In this document: positions 38,399 through 45,951 of the stretch, piece after piece
How the letters are laid out: each line of letters begins with the position of its first letter
Numbering within the stretch: position 1 is the stretch's first letter
Assembly (NCBI GenBank): GCA_964547015.1
Contig: CAZJKT010000005.1
Span: 1 to 53,394 of the forward strand
From: JAFGCN01 sp964547015
GTDB taxonomy: Archaea > Aenigmatarchaeota > Aenigmatarchaeia > QMZS01
Direction of reading: 5' to 3'
Length of the DNA stretch: 53,394 nucleotides
Position numbers and translations under genes: made by a program
The notes under the pieces: generated by a model
What the model saw: only the letters and a program-made list of their open reading frames with translations
Database searches by the model: none
What the model was told of the DNA's origin: nothing

Positions 38399-39634
38399 TT
38401 AGGATTCTTCTTCAGCAGGTTTTTTGAATTTTTCAAAGCTTTCTTCAAGGGCAACTATTCCGGGGAGAACTTTGCCGCTCATAAATTCCACAAATGCCCC
38501 CCCGCTCATGCTTACATAAGTGAAGACCTCCGGGGGAATATCCAGCTTTTTCATAGCATCTGTTGAATTTCCGCCACCAATAAGGGAGATGCATTCCGAC
38601 CGGGCAATAGCCTCAAAAAGCTTTTTTGTGCCTGTTTCAAAGCCTTTTTTTTCATACATTCCCGCAGGGCCCTTCATGCAGACAATATTTGCATCTGCTA
38701 TGGCTTTTGAATACAGTTCAATGGTTTTTTGCCCAATGTCTAAGATCTGCTCCTCGACAGGGAGGCTTTCTATATCCATCTCTACCCTTTTGCCGTCCTT
38801 CTCAACAGCAACATCTAATGGCGAGAGAATGCACTCCTCTTTTGCAAATTCTAAGACAATGTCCATATGGTTGAGGTAGCCTTTTTCTTTGAGAAAATTC
38901 TCTGTTTTTCCTAGATTATACCCTTTTGCTTTAAGGAAGAGAAGAGAGATTACCCCGGTTGTCAGGATTTTTTCGACTCTCTTTTTGAATAGCTCTTTTA
39001 GCATTCCAAGAGGCTCATCAGGCTTTGCCCCTCCCAAAATAAAAACATCATTTTTTGAAAATTGAATTCCTGCAAGAAACTCCCTTAAAAATTCGTATTC
39101 TTTGAGAAAAACCGGGCCTGCAACCGAAGGGACATTTTGGGAAAACCCGACAACGCTGGCATGGCCCCTGTGGGCTACAGAGAAGGAATCCAGAATAAAA
39201 TAGTCAAGGTATGGCGAAAGGGCTTTTGAGATTTCGCTTTTTGAATGCTCTTCAGGCGTTTTTTGGGAGGTTTCGTCATCATAATATCGGACATTTTCAA
39301 GAAGCGCAACTTCCCCTTCTTTGAGCTTTGCTATAGGCTCGAGGCCCGAGTCCTGAGAAATAAACTTGACTTCCTGCCCAAGCCTTTTTTCAAGGAGCTT
39401 TAAGTGCAATTCAAGGCTTATGAAGTCATCCCCGCCCCTTCTTCCCTGATGGGCAAGGATTACTGTTTTTGCCCCCTGTCCTATAAGGGCCTTTATTGTT
39501 TGGATATGCTCTTTTAGCCTTGGGCTTTCGGAAAGCTTTTTTTCGGCGGGGTCGTAAGGAAGGTTCAGGTCGGCCCTTACTGCCACGGTTTTTCCCTTAA
39601 AATTGAAATCCCGGAATTTTAGGAGTTTGTCCAT
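38399..39634 (-). CDS. pgk: Phosphoglycerate kinase
   Basis: Transfers phosphate between 1,3-bisphosphoglycerate and ADP. 411 residues from ATG 39634; the upstream TTG start at 39649 is not needed. Substrate site AVRADLNLPYD, hinge and adenine regions FILGGAKPDEPLGMLKELF and CISLIGGGNSTDAMKKL are recognisable, and LAHQGRRGG matches the LsHxGRP motif with a relaxed end. It has an ATT-ATG start and shares a short divergent promoter region with the tRNA gene. Confidence 0.96.
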   Translation of the reverse strand: MDKLLKFRDFNFKGKTVAVRADLNLPYDPAEKKLSESPRLKEHIQTIKALIGQGAKTVILAHQGRRGGDDFISLELHLKLLEKRLGQEVKFISQDSGLEPIAKLKEGEVALLENVRYYDDETSQKTPEEHSKSEISKALSPYLDYFILDSFSVAHRGHASVVGFSQNVPSVAGPVFLKEYEFLREFLAGIQFSKNDVFILGGAKPDEPLGMLKELFKKRVEKILTTGVISLLFLKAKGYNLGKTENFLKEKGYLNHMDIVLEFAKEECILSPLDVAVEKDGKRVEMDIESLPVEEQILDIGQKTIELYSKAIADANIVCMKGPAGMYEKKGFETGTKKLFEAIARSECISLIGGGNSTDAMKKLDIPPEVFTYVSMSGGAFVEFMSGKVLPGIVALEESFEKFKKPAEEES

Positions 39635-39641
39635 AATAAGG

Positions 39642-39661
39642 ATATTCAATTATAATATTTT
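39642..39661. promoter_or_regulatory. Divergent promoter region of pgk and tRNA-Ser
   Basis: The 42-base gap (39635-39676) contains AT-rich TATA-like sequence (ATATTCAATTATAATATTTT). It can serve pgk on the minus strand and the tRNA on the plus strand. Confidence 0.4.
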
Positions 39662-39696
39662 GGCGGGTTTATTTATGCTGGGGTGGCCGAGCGGTT

Positions 39697-39798
39697 AAAT
39701 ACTTTCTTTCCCGAAAGAAAGTCCTTAACGTCAAAGAAAGGGAGATTCGTCGCTTCGCGACCTATAGCCTGAGTATATGTCGTTTTGTCTTCCGCAAT
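39697..39798 (+). other. tRNA intron 1 (D-loop), about 102 nt
   Basis: The insert follows GCGGTT and ends CCGCAAT before AAGGCG; removing it restores the D-loop GAGCGGTTAA. Because AA occurs at both ends, the boundaries can shift by two bases. It contains a perfect 10-bp inverted pair ACTTTCTTTC/GAAAGAAAGT (39701-39710, 39713-39722), the block CTTAACGTCAAAGAAA, and hairpin GTCGC-TTC-GCGAC (39749-39761). GCGG of the exon (39691-39694) can pair with CCGC at the intron end (39792-39795). Confidence 0.8.
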
Positions 39799-39843
39799 AA
39801 GGCGCATGCCTGCTAAGCATGTTCCCTCACGGGAGCCTGGGTT

Positions 39844-39941
39844 AGGGCCTTCTTTTAGAAAAAGGACGCTCTTAACGCCAAGGAAGAACAATTTCGCTTC
39901 GCGAATAGCACCGTGAAGTTGGCTAGTTTGGCGACCGGAAT
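39844..39941 (+). other. tRNA intron 2 (T-loop), about 98 nt
   Basis: The insert follows CTGGGTT and ends CCGGAAT before CAAATCCCAG; removing it restores the T-loop TTCAAAT. Boundaries can shift by one T. Its parts are in the same order as in intron 1: imperfect hairpin (39848-39865), CTTAACGCCAAGGAAG (39871-39886), hairpin TTCGC-TTC-GCGAA (39893-39905), ATAGC, and CCGGAAT. CUGG of the exon (39837-39840) can pair with CCGG at the intron end. Confidence 0.82.
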
Positions 39942-39959
39942 CAAATCCCAGCCCCAGCG

Positions 39960-39976
39960 TTTACTTTTATTTTTAA
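39960..39976 (+). terminator. T-rich terminator of the tRNA gene
   Basis: T-rich tract (TTTACTTTTATTTTT) directly after the discriminator base, as expected for archaeal termination. Confidence 0.55.
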
Positions 39977-40077
39977 AGCCCAAAACCCACTTAAGTGTTT
40001 TGTAAAACGAGGGTTAAATATGGAAGATTTAGGATATTGGAAGCAGTACTTCAAGAAAAAAGTTGGGGCGACTTGGA

Positions 40078-41118
40078 TTAACCCAAAAAATCTTTCAACT
40101 CCCCTCGAATCCAATATTTGGCGTTTTTTAAGGCGCCTATATTTTGGGAATTTGTCAGAAACATGGCAACTTTTAATTCCTCAAGAGTGCGGGCATATTT
40201 CTCCTCAATCTCATACTCGCCCTTAAGCGCTTTTTTCAAAAACGGCCTTGCAACTGAAACGCAGTTAGCCCCGAGAGCAACAGATTTTGCAATATCATAG
40301 CCGTTGATTATTCCTGAAGATCCTATTAGGGGGATGCCAAGGCTTCTGCATTCAATAAGGCAGGCGGGGGCAGGTATTCCCCAGTTCTTGAAGGTTTTTG
40401 CCACCTTCATTTTTCGGTAATTCATCACGCTTTTTGAGCGGTAAAATTCCACCTTAACCCAGTTTGTGCCCGAAACCCCTGCAACATCTATTGCCTTTAC
40501 TCCGGCGTCTTTTAGGCTTTGGGCAACCTGAACCGAAATCCCGAATCCGACTTCCTTAACAATAACGGGAAATGACCCGGAAATCTCTTTGATTTTTTCC
40601 AGAACGCCCCTTGCGTTTGTGTCGCCTTCGGGCTGGACAACTTCCTGGGGGTAATTCAGGTGCACCGCCAAAAAATCCGCCCCGATACTTTCAAAGAGAA
40701 GCTCAATATCCTGATTGCTCAGGGACGGGAGCTGGGGCGCCCCAATATTGCCTATTTTTAAGGGTATATCATAATTTTTAATAACTTCATAGCTCTGCCG
40801 GACCTCTTCGTCGCCCATCAGCTTAAGCAGGGGGCGCTGAGAGCCAACACAAAGCCCGATTTTTTTCTCTGACGCAAAATTTGCAAGGATTTCATTAAGG
40901 GCCCCGGCTTTTCCGATGCCTCCGCTTATTGCTCCTATAAGTAGGGGGGCATCAAGAGGCTTGCCCAAAACATCCGACTTTAGCGAAACTTCAGACAGGT
41001 CAAAATCCGGGAGCGCGTGGTGCCTTAGCATTACATCATCCCAAAAATTGCGGGAATAATTTACATCCTCTTCAACGCAGATTCGGATGTGGTCGTCTTT
41101 TCTAGACTGTATGTCCAT
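40078..41118 (-). CDS. fni: Isopentenyl-diphosphate isomerase, type 2
   Basis: FMN-dependent isomerase that interconverts isopentenyl and dimethylallyl diphosphate for archaeal lipid synthesis. 346 residues with SRKDDHIRIC, GAISGGIGKA, the NYPQEVVQPEGDTN segment and VKEVGFGIS, all typical of IDI-2. The FMN phosphate region is near IGSSGIINGYDIAKSVALGA. It starts with ATT-ATG at 41118. The upstream gene is glycogen synthase on the same strand, with a terminator between. Confidence 0.96.
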   Translation of the reverse strand: MDIQSRKDDHIRICVEEDVNYSRNFWDDVMLRHHALPDFDLSEVSLKSDVLGKPLDAPLLIGAISGGIGKAGALNEILANFASEKKIGLCVGSQRPLLKLMGDEEVRQSYEVIKNYDIPLKIGNIGAPQLPSLSNQDIELLFESIGADFLAVHLNYPQEVVQPEGDTNARGVLEKIKEISGSFPVIVKEVGFGISVQVAQSLKDAGVKAIDVAGVSGTNWVKVEFYRSKSVMNYRKMKVAKTFKNWGIPAPACLIECRSLGIPLIGSSGIINGYDIAKSVALGANCVSVARPFLKKALKGEYEIEEKYARTLEELKVAMFLTNSQNIGALKNAKYWIRGELKDFLG

Positions 41119-41150
41119 AATTATAACCTCTGCTCATATATAGCTGTTTT

Positions 41151-41179
41151 AAAAAAAACGCCAAGGTTGGCAAAACCTT
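41151..41179 (-). terminator. Hairpin plus T8 terminator after glycogen synthase
   Basis: Read on the minus strand, AAGGTT-TTGCC-AACCTT forms a 6-bp hairpin, followed by GGCG and eight T (41158-41151). It lies 15 bases beyond the glycogen synthase stop and before fni. Confidence 0.6.
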
Positions 41180-41193
41180 CTCAAAATTAAGAT

Positions 41194-43047
41194 TTACTGC
41201 CCGGCTCTTTGCAAGGCCCGTTCCAAGGCAAGATTATGGGCTATTATATAATTATTGGCAAGAATCTTCCAGTCCGCAAGATGGGCCTTTCTTTTGGATT
41301 CCATTTTGTGCCTTGCCCGGTCATTTTTTGAGCAGTTGCTGTATTCGTGCATGATATTTGTTAACTCTTCTATGCTTTCCTCTTCGGTTTTTCCCATTCG
41401 CTTTAGGACAAAAATACCCTTGTTGCTCAAGGGGCAGTTTTTTTCGATATGTCGCCCAAATCCGGCTAGGTCGGTTGTTATTGTCGGGACCCCAAGCATT
41501 GCCGCCTCAAGGGGGGTATATCCCCATGGCTCATAATAGGAAGGAAAAATCCCAAGGTGCGAGCCAAGAATACCCTCATAATAGCTTAAGTCTAAGAGCC
41601 CGTCTGCCCCGGTAAGATAGATAGGATAGAATATAACTTTGACCCTGTCTTCCTCTTTATTATCAAGCCCCGCCTGCCGAAATGCTTTTATAATAGGGTC
41701 GCTGTTTTCATCATAGAAGTCATGTGTGGAAATTCTTGGAAGCCCGCTTCTCATGAGGCGCAAAACCCGCTTTTTATTTCCGTAGAGAAACTCTTCGCTA
41801 AACAGATTTTTTTCTGTTATTTCCTCTCTGGACACCAAAAGGGAGAGTAGCTTATTTTTTATCTCCCGCTCGTTATCCTCAACGCTGTCTTTTATATCCT
41901 CAAAATAGGCTTTGTTTTCCACAAGTTCCTGGCTTATGCCCCGTACACTTGCAGGGACCCAGAAAAAAGCAACAATGGTCTTTTTTGAGCCTTCTTCTTT
42001 GAGCCGTTCATTTAGCCTTGAGAGCGCTTTTATATAGATATCCATTCCTTTTGCATGGAATTCATACCTGCTGCAGATATAATAGAAAAGCGTATCTTCG
42101 ACATCAAATGACTGGTAAGGCAGGAAGTAGTAGAGCAGGAATTCCCTTATCCTCTCCCGATAAAGCTTGTGCTTGACGGCAATTTCCTCAAAAGTCGGGG
42201 AACTGCTAAGGTCAAGCCCGTTTGGGAGAAGGAGGTCGGGCTTTTTTTTGAGAAGGTGTTCCGCTTCAATTCCTGTAATTTCGCTTACGGTGGTAAACAC
42301 CTCAGCATTATTTGCGCAGGCAACCTCCATTAAGTGCTTTGGGTGGGCATTGAATTTTTGGGCTTCCATTAGCGGGTCTATTTTGTCCCAGATTTCGTAA
42401 ATGTTTATCTGGGCGCTGCACATTGCCCGGCCAAGTGTTGTTGCGTGCGTGGTAAATACTGCGCCTACAGGGGATTTTTTTTGCTTTAGGTGCAAAAGCC
42501 CCGCTCCCGAAAGCCATTCGTGAAACTGGGCTACAACCTGCTTATCTTTTTGCGATTTTTTGAATTCTTCAATAAGCCTTCCTGCCGCAGTCGACCATAT
42601 TACAGGCTCATCGAAATCATGATAATCGCTTCCAAGAGAATCAACCTTGAAGTTTTCCCAAAGCGATTTTTTAATCCCGTTATTATTGCTTGTGTATCCG
42701 CTGTAGTCTATCAGGATGCAATTAGGCTCGCCCTTTGCAAGCCATGCCCCGTAATAGCACTTTATTCCTTCCTCCTCGAGCGTTGCAAATATCGATTTTA
42801 GTTCGCCCGGAAGAGCTTTTTCCTCAAATTCCCCGGCAAGCTTATTTGGAAAAAATGGGCCCACAAGGAAGTAGTTCTTCCCATATCGCTCAATCATGGG
42901 GCCGATTTTGGATCTCAGCACGGTATAGATTCCGCCGACTTTGTTGCAGGCCTCCCAGGAAACCTCAAAAAAATAATCCGCTTTTGCAGGAGAGAATTTC
43001 TCATCATCATCATCAACGCTTTCCTGCTTTATGGAAGAGAACTCCAT
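41194..43047 (-). CDS. Glycogen synthase, GT3 (eukaryote-like) family
   Basis: 617-residue glycosyltransferase. The N-terminal nucleotide-sugar region EVSWEACNKVGGIYTVLRSK matches the GYS-type GT3 family rather than bacterial GlgA (KTGGL). C-terminal catalytic segment: PSYYEPWGYTPLEAAMLGVP, with conserved acidic residues, followed by TITTDLAGFGRH. Length matches GT3 enzymes without the regulatory tail of animals. It would elongate alpha-1,4-glucan from UDP- or ADP-glucose. The start has GTT-ATG with a palindromic sequence between TATA box and ATG. Glycogen branching or phosphorylase genes are not in the window. Confidence 0.93.
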   Translation of the reverse strand: MEFSSIKQESVDDDDEKFSPAKADYFFEVSWEACNKVGGIYTVLRSKIGPMIERYGKNYFLVGPFFPNKLAGEFEEKALPGELKSIFATLEEEGIKCYYGAWLAKGEPNCILIDYSGYTSNNNGIKKSLWENFKVDSLGSDYHDFDEPVIWSTAAGRLIEEFKKSQKDKQVVAQFHEWLSGAGLLHLKQKKSPVGAVFTTHATTLGRAMCSAQINIYEIWDKIDPLMEAQKFNAHPKHLMEVACANNAEVFTTVSEITGIEAEHLLKKKPDLLLPNGLDLSSSPTFEEIAVKHKLYRERIREFLLYYFLPYQSFDVEDTLFYYICSRYEFHAKGMDIYIKALSRLNERLKEEGSKKTIVAFFWVPASVRGISQELVENKAYFEDIKDSVEDNEREIKNKLLSLLVSREEITEKNLFSEEFLYGNKKRVLRLMRSGLPRISTHDFYDENSDPIIKAFRQAGLDNKEEDRVKVIFYPIYLTGADGLLDLSYYEGILGSHLGIFPSYYEPWGYTPLEAAMLGVPTITTDLAGFGRHIEKNCPLSNKGIFVLKRMGKTEEESIEELTNIMHEYSNCSKNDRARHKMESKRKAHLADWKILANNYIIAHNLALERALQRAGQ

Positions 43048-43055
43048 AACACTAT

Positions 43056-43065
43056 TACAATTGTA
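43056..43065. promoter_or_regulatory. Palindrome in the glycogen synthase promoter
   Basis: TACAATTGTA is a perfect 10-bp palindrome, flanked by further partial symmetry. It sits between a TATA-like element (43066-43074, minus strand) and the ATG at 43047, where a bound protein would block initiation. No regulator is identified. Confidence 0.35.
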
Positions 43066-43074
43066 TTATAAGTG
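43066..43074 (-). promoter_or_regulatory. TATA box of the glycogen synthase gene
   Basis: CACTTATAA on the minus strand is centred about 22 bases before the ATG at 43047, matching other promoters here. Confidence 0.45.
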
Positions 43075-43130
43075 TATAGGGATTATACTGCGCGGGGGCG
43101 GTCTTTTATAAGGAGAATAATAGATGGCGC

Positions 43131-43817
43131 TTAAGCAGATCTTTCACTTTTACTATTTTCCCCGCCGCTCTCTTTTTGGCATTCACAGCCCAAAATCTCC
43201 AAAAACCGGGAGGCTTTTTTCTCCCCCAACCCCTCAATTTTCATGAGCTCCTCTTTTGTGGCATTAAACACATTTTTTGGGGCCCCAAATTTCTCCAAAA
43301 GCCGCTTTGAAAGCTTGGAATTCACGGAAGGAAGCCCCGCAACAAGCTGTTCCTGCTCTTCGCGCAAGTCCCTGCACCTTTTTTTCACCCTGAGCGGAAA
43401 AGCCCTGTTTTTTTCAAACTGCTCCCTTTTTGCGGCAGTAAATATAAACATTGCGCTTTCCCTTTTGCTTTTTGTCCAGACTGTTGAAATTCCGAAGTCT
43501 ATTGCAAGGGATGAGAGCGCCCCAAAAAGGACCTTCTCGTTGAACCCAACAAAGCATTCAAAGCCTTCAATTAGGACTATCGGCCGCTCAAAAACCCTCA
43601 CCATCTCTTTTGCCTGGCGAAAAAGCCGGCCGTCCATAATGGAGGACACAATATCAGAATAGGTTTTGCGCTCGATTGCCACCCTGTCGGAAACAATGTA
43701 GTCCGCAATATCAAGCCTTTCCTCCTCAGTAATGCAACCTTGAGCTTCAAGGCACTCTTTTATACCGCTCTTTATCTCCCGGATATCTATTTTTATGCGA
43801 GGCGAAAAATTTTCCAT
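43131..43817 (-). CDS. XPF/ERCC4-type structure-specific endonuclease (short form)
   Basis: 228 residues with an ERCC4 nuclease domain (IKIDIRE at start, and the signature AIERKTYSDIVSSIMDGRLF with GDR/ERKxxxD-type acids) followed by tandem helix-hairpin-helix motifs (LPSVNSKLSKRLLEKFGAPK and IEGLGEKKASRFLEIL). There is no helicase domain, as in the crenarchaeal short XPF rather than euryarchaeal Hef. It would cut branched or flap DNA as a dimer. The C-terminal 15 residues are a polar tail. Starts with ATT-ATG. Confidence 0.92.
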   Translation of the reverse strand: MENFSPRIKIDIREIKSGIKECLEAQGCITEEERLDIADYIVSDRVAIERKTYSDIVSSIMDGRLFRQAKEMVRVFERPIVLIEGFECFVGFNEKVLFGALSSLAIDFGISTVWTKSKRESAMFIFTAAKREQFEKNRAFPLRVKKRCRDLREEQEQLVAGLPSVNSKLSKRLLEKFGAPKNVFNATKEELMKIEGLGEKKASRFLEILGCECQKESGGENSKSERSA

Positions 43818-43825
43818 AATAAGCC

Positions 43826-44836
43826 TTAAATCTTGTTCATCTTTCTTTTTCGGGCTTTCTCCTTTGCTTCTTCCTGCAGGTCCTCTACCCGGTCAAACTC
43901 ATCAACAATCTCAACGCCGATAATTTCTTCAAGCACATCTTCAATAGTCACAATTCCGGCAAATTCCTCAAATTCATTAATTACAATAAAAAGGTGGTTT
44001 CTCGTTTTTTTGAAGGCGTTAAGAAGGTCATCAAGCGGCTTTTCATCATCAACAAACAAGACCTTTCCTTTTGCCATGTCCCCCGCAATTTTTTTGTCGG
44101 CATCAGTTCCTATAAGCTCTTTTACATACAGAATCCCAATGATATTATCCCGCTCATCTTTGTAGACCGGAAGCCGGGAGTGGCCGCATTCCCTTATTTT
44201 TTTGAGCGCCGCCGGATTTAGGGGCTGGTCGTAGCTAATCATCCTTACTGAAGTTCTTGGGGTCATAATATCCCTGACCGTTTTTTCCGAGTAGGAAAGC
44301 GCGCCCTTAATAATCCTTTCCTCATCAGCGTCAATCGGCCCGTCCTTCATATCCTCGTGCTCCTCAATAATTTTTGTAAGCTCGTTTTTTGAGTATGCTG
44401 AAGGCATTTCCTCGCCAAGCGCCCTGTCAAGTATCTTTGCGATTGGCCAGCAGACCGGGTAGAGCAAAATCATAAGAAGGCGCACAAGCCAGGTCAGTTT
44501 TGCCCCTAACCTAAGGGCATATCTTGAAAAAACAGCTTGGGGGGCAATTTCTCCAAAAACCACGATAAGGGCGGTGGCTGTTATCCCTGCTATAATTCCT
44601 GTGGTAATTGAGCCTAAGTATATTGAAAGCGCCGCGTTTACAGCAACATTTCCTATAAGAAGCGTGCATAAGAGGAGATTTCCCTTCTTTCTAACGCCAT
44701 ATACCTTTTTGGCCTTCTCGTCGCCAAGCTTTGCTTTCCGCCTAAGGTCGCTTGGGTTGAGCGTGAAAAACCCCAAAGTCATTCCGGAAAACAGGGCGGA
44801 AAGCGTTAGGAGGAAAATGATGACTATATAGTCCAT
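43826..44836 (-). CDS. CNNM/CorC-like membrane protein (DUF21 plus CBS pair)
   Basis: 336 residues from ATG 44836; an in-frame TTG further upstream is not preferred. The DUF21 transmembrane domain (about 1-140: FLLTLSALFSGMTLGFFTLN, then VVFGEIAPQAVFSRYALRL) is followed by two CBS domains (VRDIMTPRTSVRMISYDQPL and NHLFIVINEFEEFAGIVTIE), which bind adenosine nucleotides and regulate. Family members export or sense Mg2+ and other metals. A basic tail KARKRKMNKI ends the protein. Confidence 0.9.
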   Translation of the reverse strand: MDYIVIIFLLTLSALFSGMTLGFFTLNPSDLRRKAKLGDEKAKKVYGVRKKGNLLLCTLLIGNVAVNAALSIYLGSITTGIIAGITATALIVVFGEIAPQAVFSRYALRLGAKLTWLVRLLMILLYPVCWPIAKILDRALGEEMPSAYSKNELTKIIEEHEDMKDGPIDADEERIIKGALSYSEKTVRDIMTPRTSVRMISYDQPLNPAALKKIRECGHSRLPVYKDERDNIIGILYVKELIGTDADKKIAGDMAKGKVLFVDDEKPLDDLLNAFKKTRNHLFIVINEFEEFAGIVTIEDVLEEIIGVEIVDEFDRVEDLQEEAKEKARKRKMNKI

Positions 44837-44890
44837 GATAATATTATTAGGTTTCAAACCATAAATTCACTAAAAATCGGGCTAAATATT

Positions 44891-45679
44891 ATGGAGGGCG
44901 AAAAAGAGAGTAATTTTGGCAAATCAGAGTCGGAAAAAACCGCAAAATTTTCTTCAGAAATATACCCTGCCCAGATAAGTCAAGACTTTTATTGCCTCTA
45001 TAAGATTATTCCCTCAGGGCAGGTTCCAATTGACAGGGAGAACTCAATCAGGCTTTGCCGGGAAGGCTGCCCAAGCTACGCAAAGAATTATTCCTGCCCC
45101 CCAAATTCACCTACCCTTGAAGAATATATAGGGGAATGTCGCCATTTGCTCTTTTTTATATTTCAGGCAAAAGTTCCCGCCCAAGCCGCAGGGTTGCCTG
45201 AGGGAGAAAGGCAAAAATATTTCAATAAATTTGATTTTGGCGCGAATAAGGAGGTTGACCGAATTATGAGGGAACTTGAAAAGAGGATTGGGGCGCGCCA
45301 TATTGCGGCGAGGAAGTGCGCCCTTTGCAAAATCTGCAAAAAGGAGAAGGAAAAGCCTTGCAAGCGCCCCGAAAAAATGAGGAATTGCGCAGTTTCTTTA
45401 GGTATAGACTGCAAAAGGATTGCAGAGGAGCATTTTTTGTATCCCCTGGATTGGCGGGACAAACATAAGCTTCCCGGAAAAATTTCATATATATGCGCAA
45501 TCCCATTTCATCCAAGTGGTTGCAAAGAAAGATTTAAGGGGTTTAGGGAAATCAAGGAGATTATTAAAACTTGCCTTGGCGTAGAGGACCATAGTTTGCT
45601 AACTGCCGGAGACATGCAAAATAACCCAAAAAACAGGTCACTTAAGCAAAATATCAATATATTTAGTGTTCAGTTTTGA
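44891..45679 (+). CDS. DUF2284 metal-binding protein
   Basis: 262 residues. The DUF2284 pattern is clear: LCREGCPSYAKNYSCPPNSP, with further Cys in RKCALCKICKKE and KPCKRPEKMRNC that may hold an iron-sulfur cluster or zinc, and YICAIPFHPSGCKE. The family occurs in many anaerobes; its function is unknown. An N-terminal Glu/Ser/Lys-rich segment (about 1-25) is unusual. The 3' end overlaps the convergent OB-fold gene by 42 bases. It starts with ATT-ATG, divergent from the CNNM gene. Confidence 0.85.
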   Translation: MEGEKESNFGKSESEKTAKFSSEIYPAQISQDFYCLYKIIPSGQVPIDRENSIRLCREGCPSYAKNYSCPPNSPTLEEYIGECRHLLFFIFQAKVPAQAAGLPEGERQKYFNKFDFGANKEVDRIMRELEKRIGARHIAARKCALCKICKKEKEKPCKRPEKMRNCAVSLGIDCKRIAEEHFLYPLDWRDKHKLPGKISYICAIPFHPSGCKERFKGFREIKEIIKTCLGVEDHSLLTAGDMQNNPKNRSLKQNINIFSVQF

Positions 45680-45949
45680 CATATCATTGATAACCTCTGC
45701 CTGAATCTCCACAGGGTCGCTTGGTATAACAAATCCTATTACCCTCACAATCTGCCCTATGCTTAATTCAAGAGGCATTGGGGTTTCATCCGAGAAGGCA
45801 ACATTTATCTTTCCGCTTCCGTCATCAACAATAGCCAGCCCTTCCTGCGAGCTGACCACATTGCCTATAATCCTTACTCTTGTGTCAAGGTTTGGGTTTA
45901 TGTCCGAAATCTTTCGGCCCAAAGACGGCTCAGTTTTAAATCCTGCCAT
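45638..45949 (-). CDS. Single OB-fold protein (RPA14/RPA-like)
   Basis: 103 residues forming one OB-fold: DTRVRIIGNVVSSQEGLAIV, DDGSGKINVAFSDETPMPLE, IGQIVRVIGFVIPSDPVEIQ. This resembles the small OB-fold subunits of replication protein A or Stn1-like proteins and may bind single-stranded nucleic acid. It lies two bases upstream of the ATPase gene stop/start zone on the same strand but has its own ATT-ATG. It overlaps the end of the DUF2284 gene on the other strand. Confidence 0.72.
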   Translation of the reverse strand: MAGFKTEPSLGRKISDINPNLDTRVRIIGNVVSSQEGLAIVDDGSGKINVAFSDETPMPLELSIGQIVRVIGFVIPSDPVEIQAEVINDMSKLNTKYIDILLK

Positions 45950-45951
45950 AA

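Larger units (their letters stand above)
39677..39959 (+). tRNA. tRNA-Ser (anticodon GCU) with two introns
   Basis: Spliced, this is a normal type II tRNA-Ser. Acceptor GCTGGGG (39677-39683) pairs with CCCCAGC (39952-39958), and G39959 is the discriminator. D-stem GCC (39686-39688) pairs with GGC (39801-39803). Anticodon stem CATGC/GCATG (39805-39809, 39817-39821) encloses CTGCTAA with anticodon GCT at 39812-39814. A long variable arm follows (39822-39836), then T-stem CTGGG/CCCAG (39837-39841, 39947-39951). Inserts interrupt the D-loop and the T-loop. CCA is not encoded. No intron lies at the canonical 37/38 site. Confidence 0.92.

Noticed and set aside
39697..39941. Reading the two tRNA inserts as group I introns
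   Set aside because: They are only about 100 nt, do not end in G and show none of the conserved core helices.
39677..39959. Reading the tRNA locus as a split or permuted tRNA gene
   Set aside because: All three exons lie in normal order and orientation in one short stretch, so intervening sequences are the simpler explanation.
40020..40226. Plus-strand 68-residue frame starting MEDLGYWKQYFKKKVG after the tRNA gene
   Set aside because: About 150 of its 207 bases are antisense to the conserved C-terminus of fni. Only the first 20 codons lie outside, and no family is seen, although GAGGG precedes the ATG.
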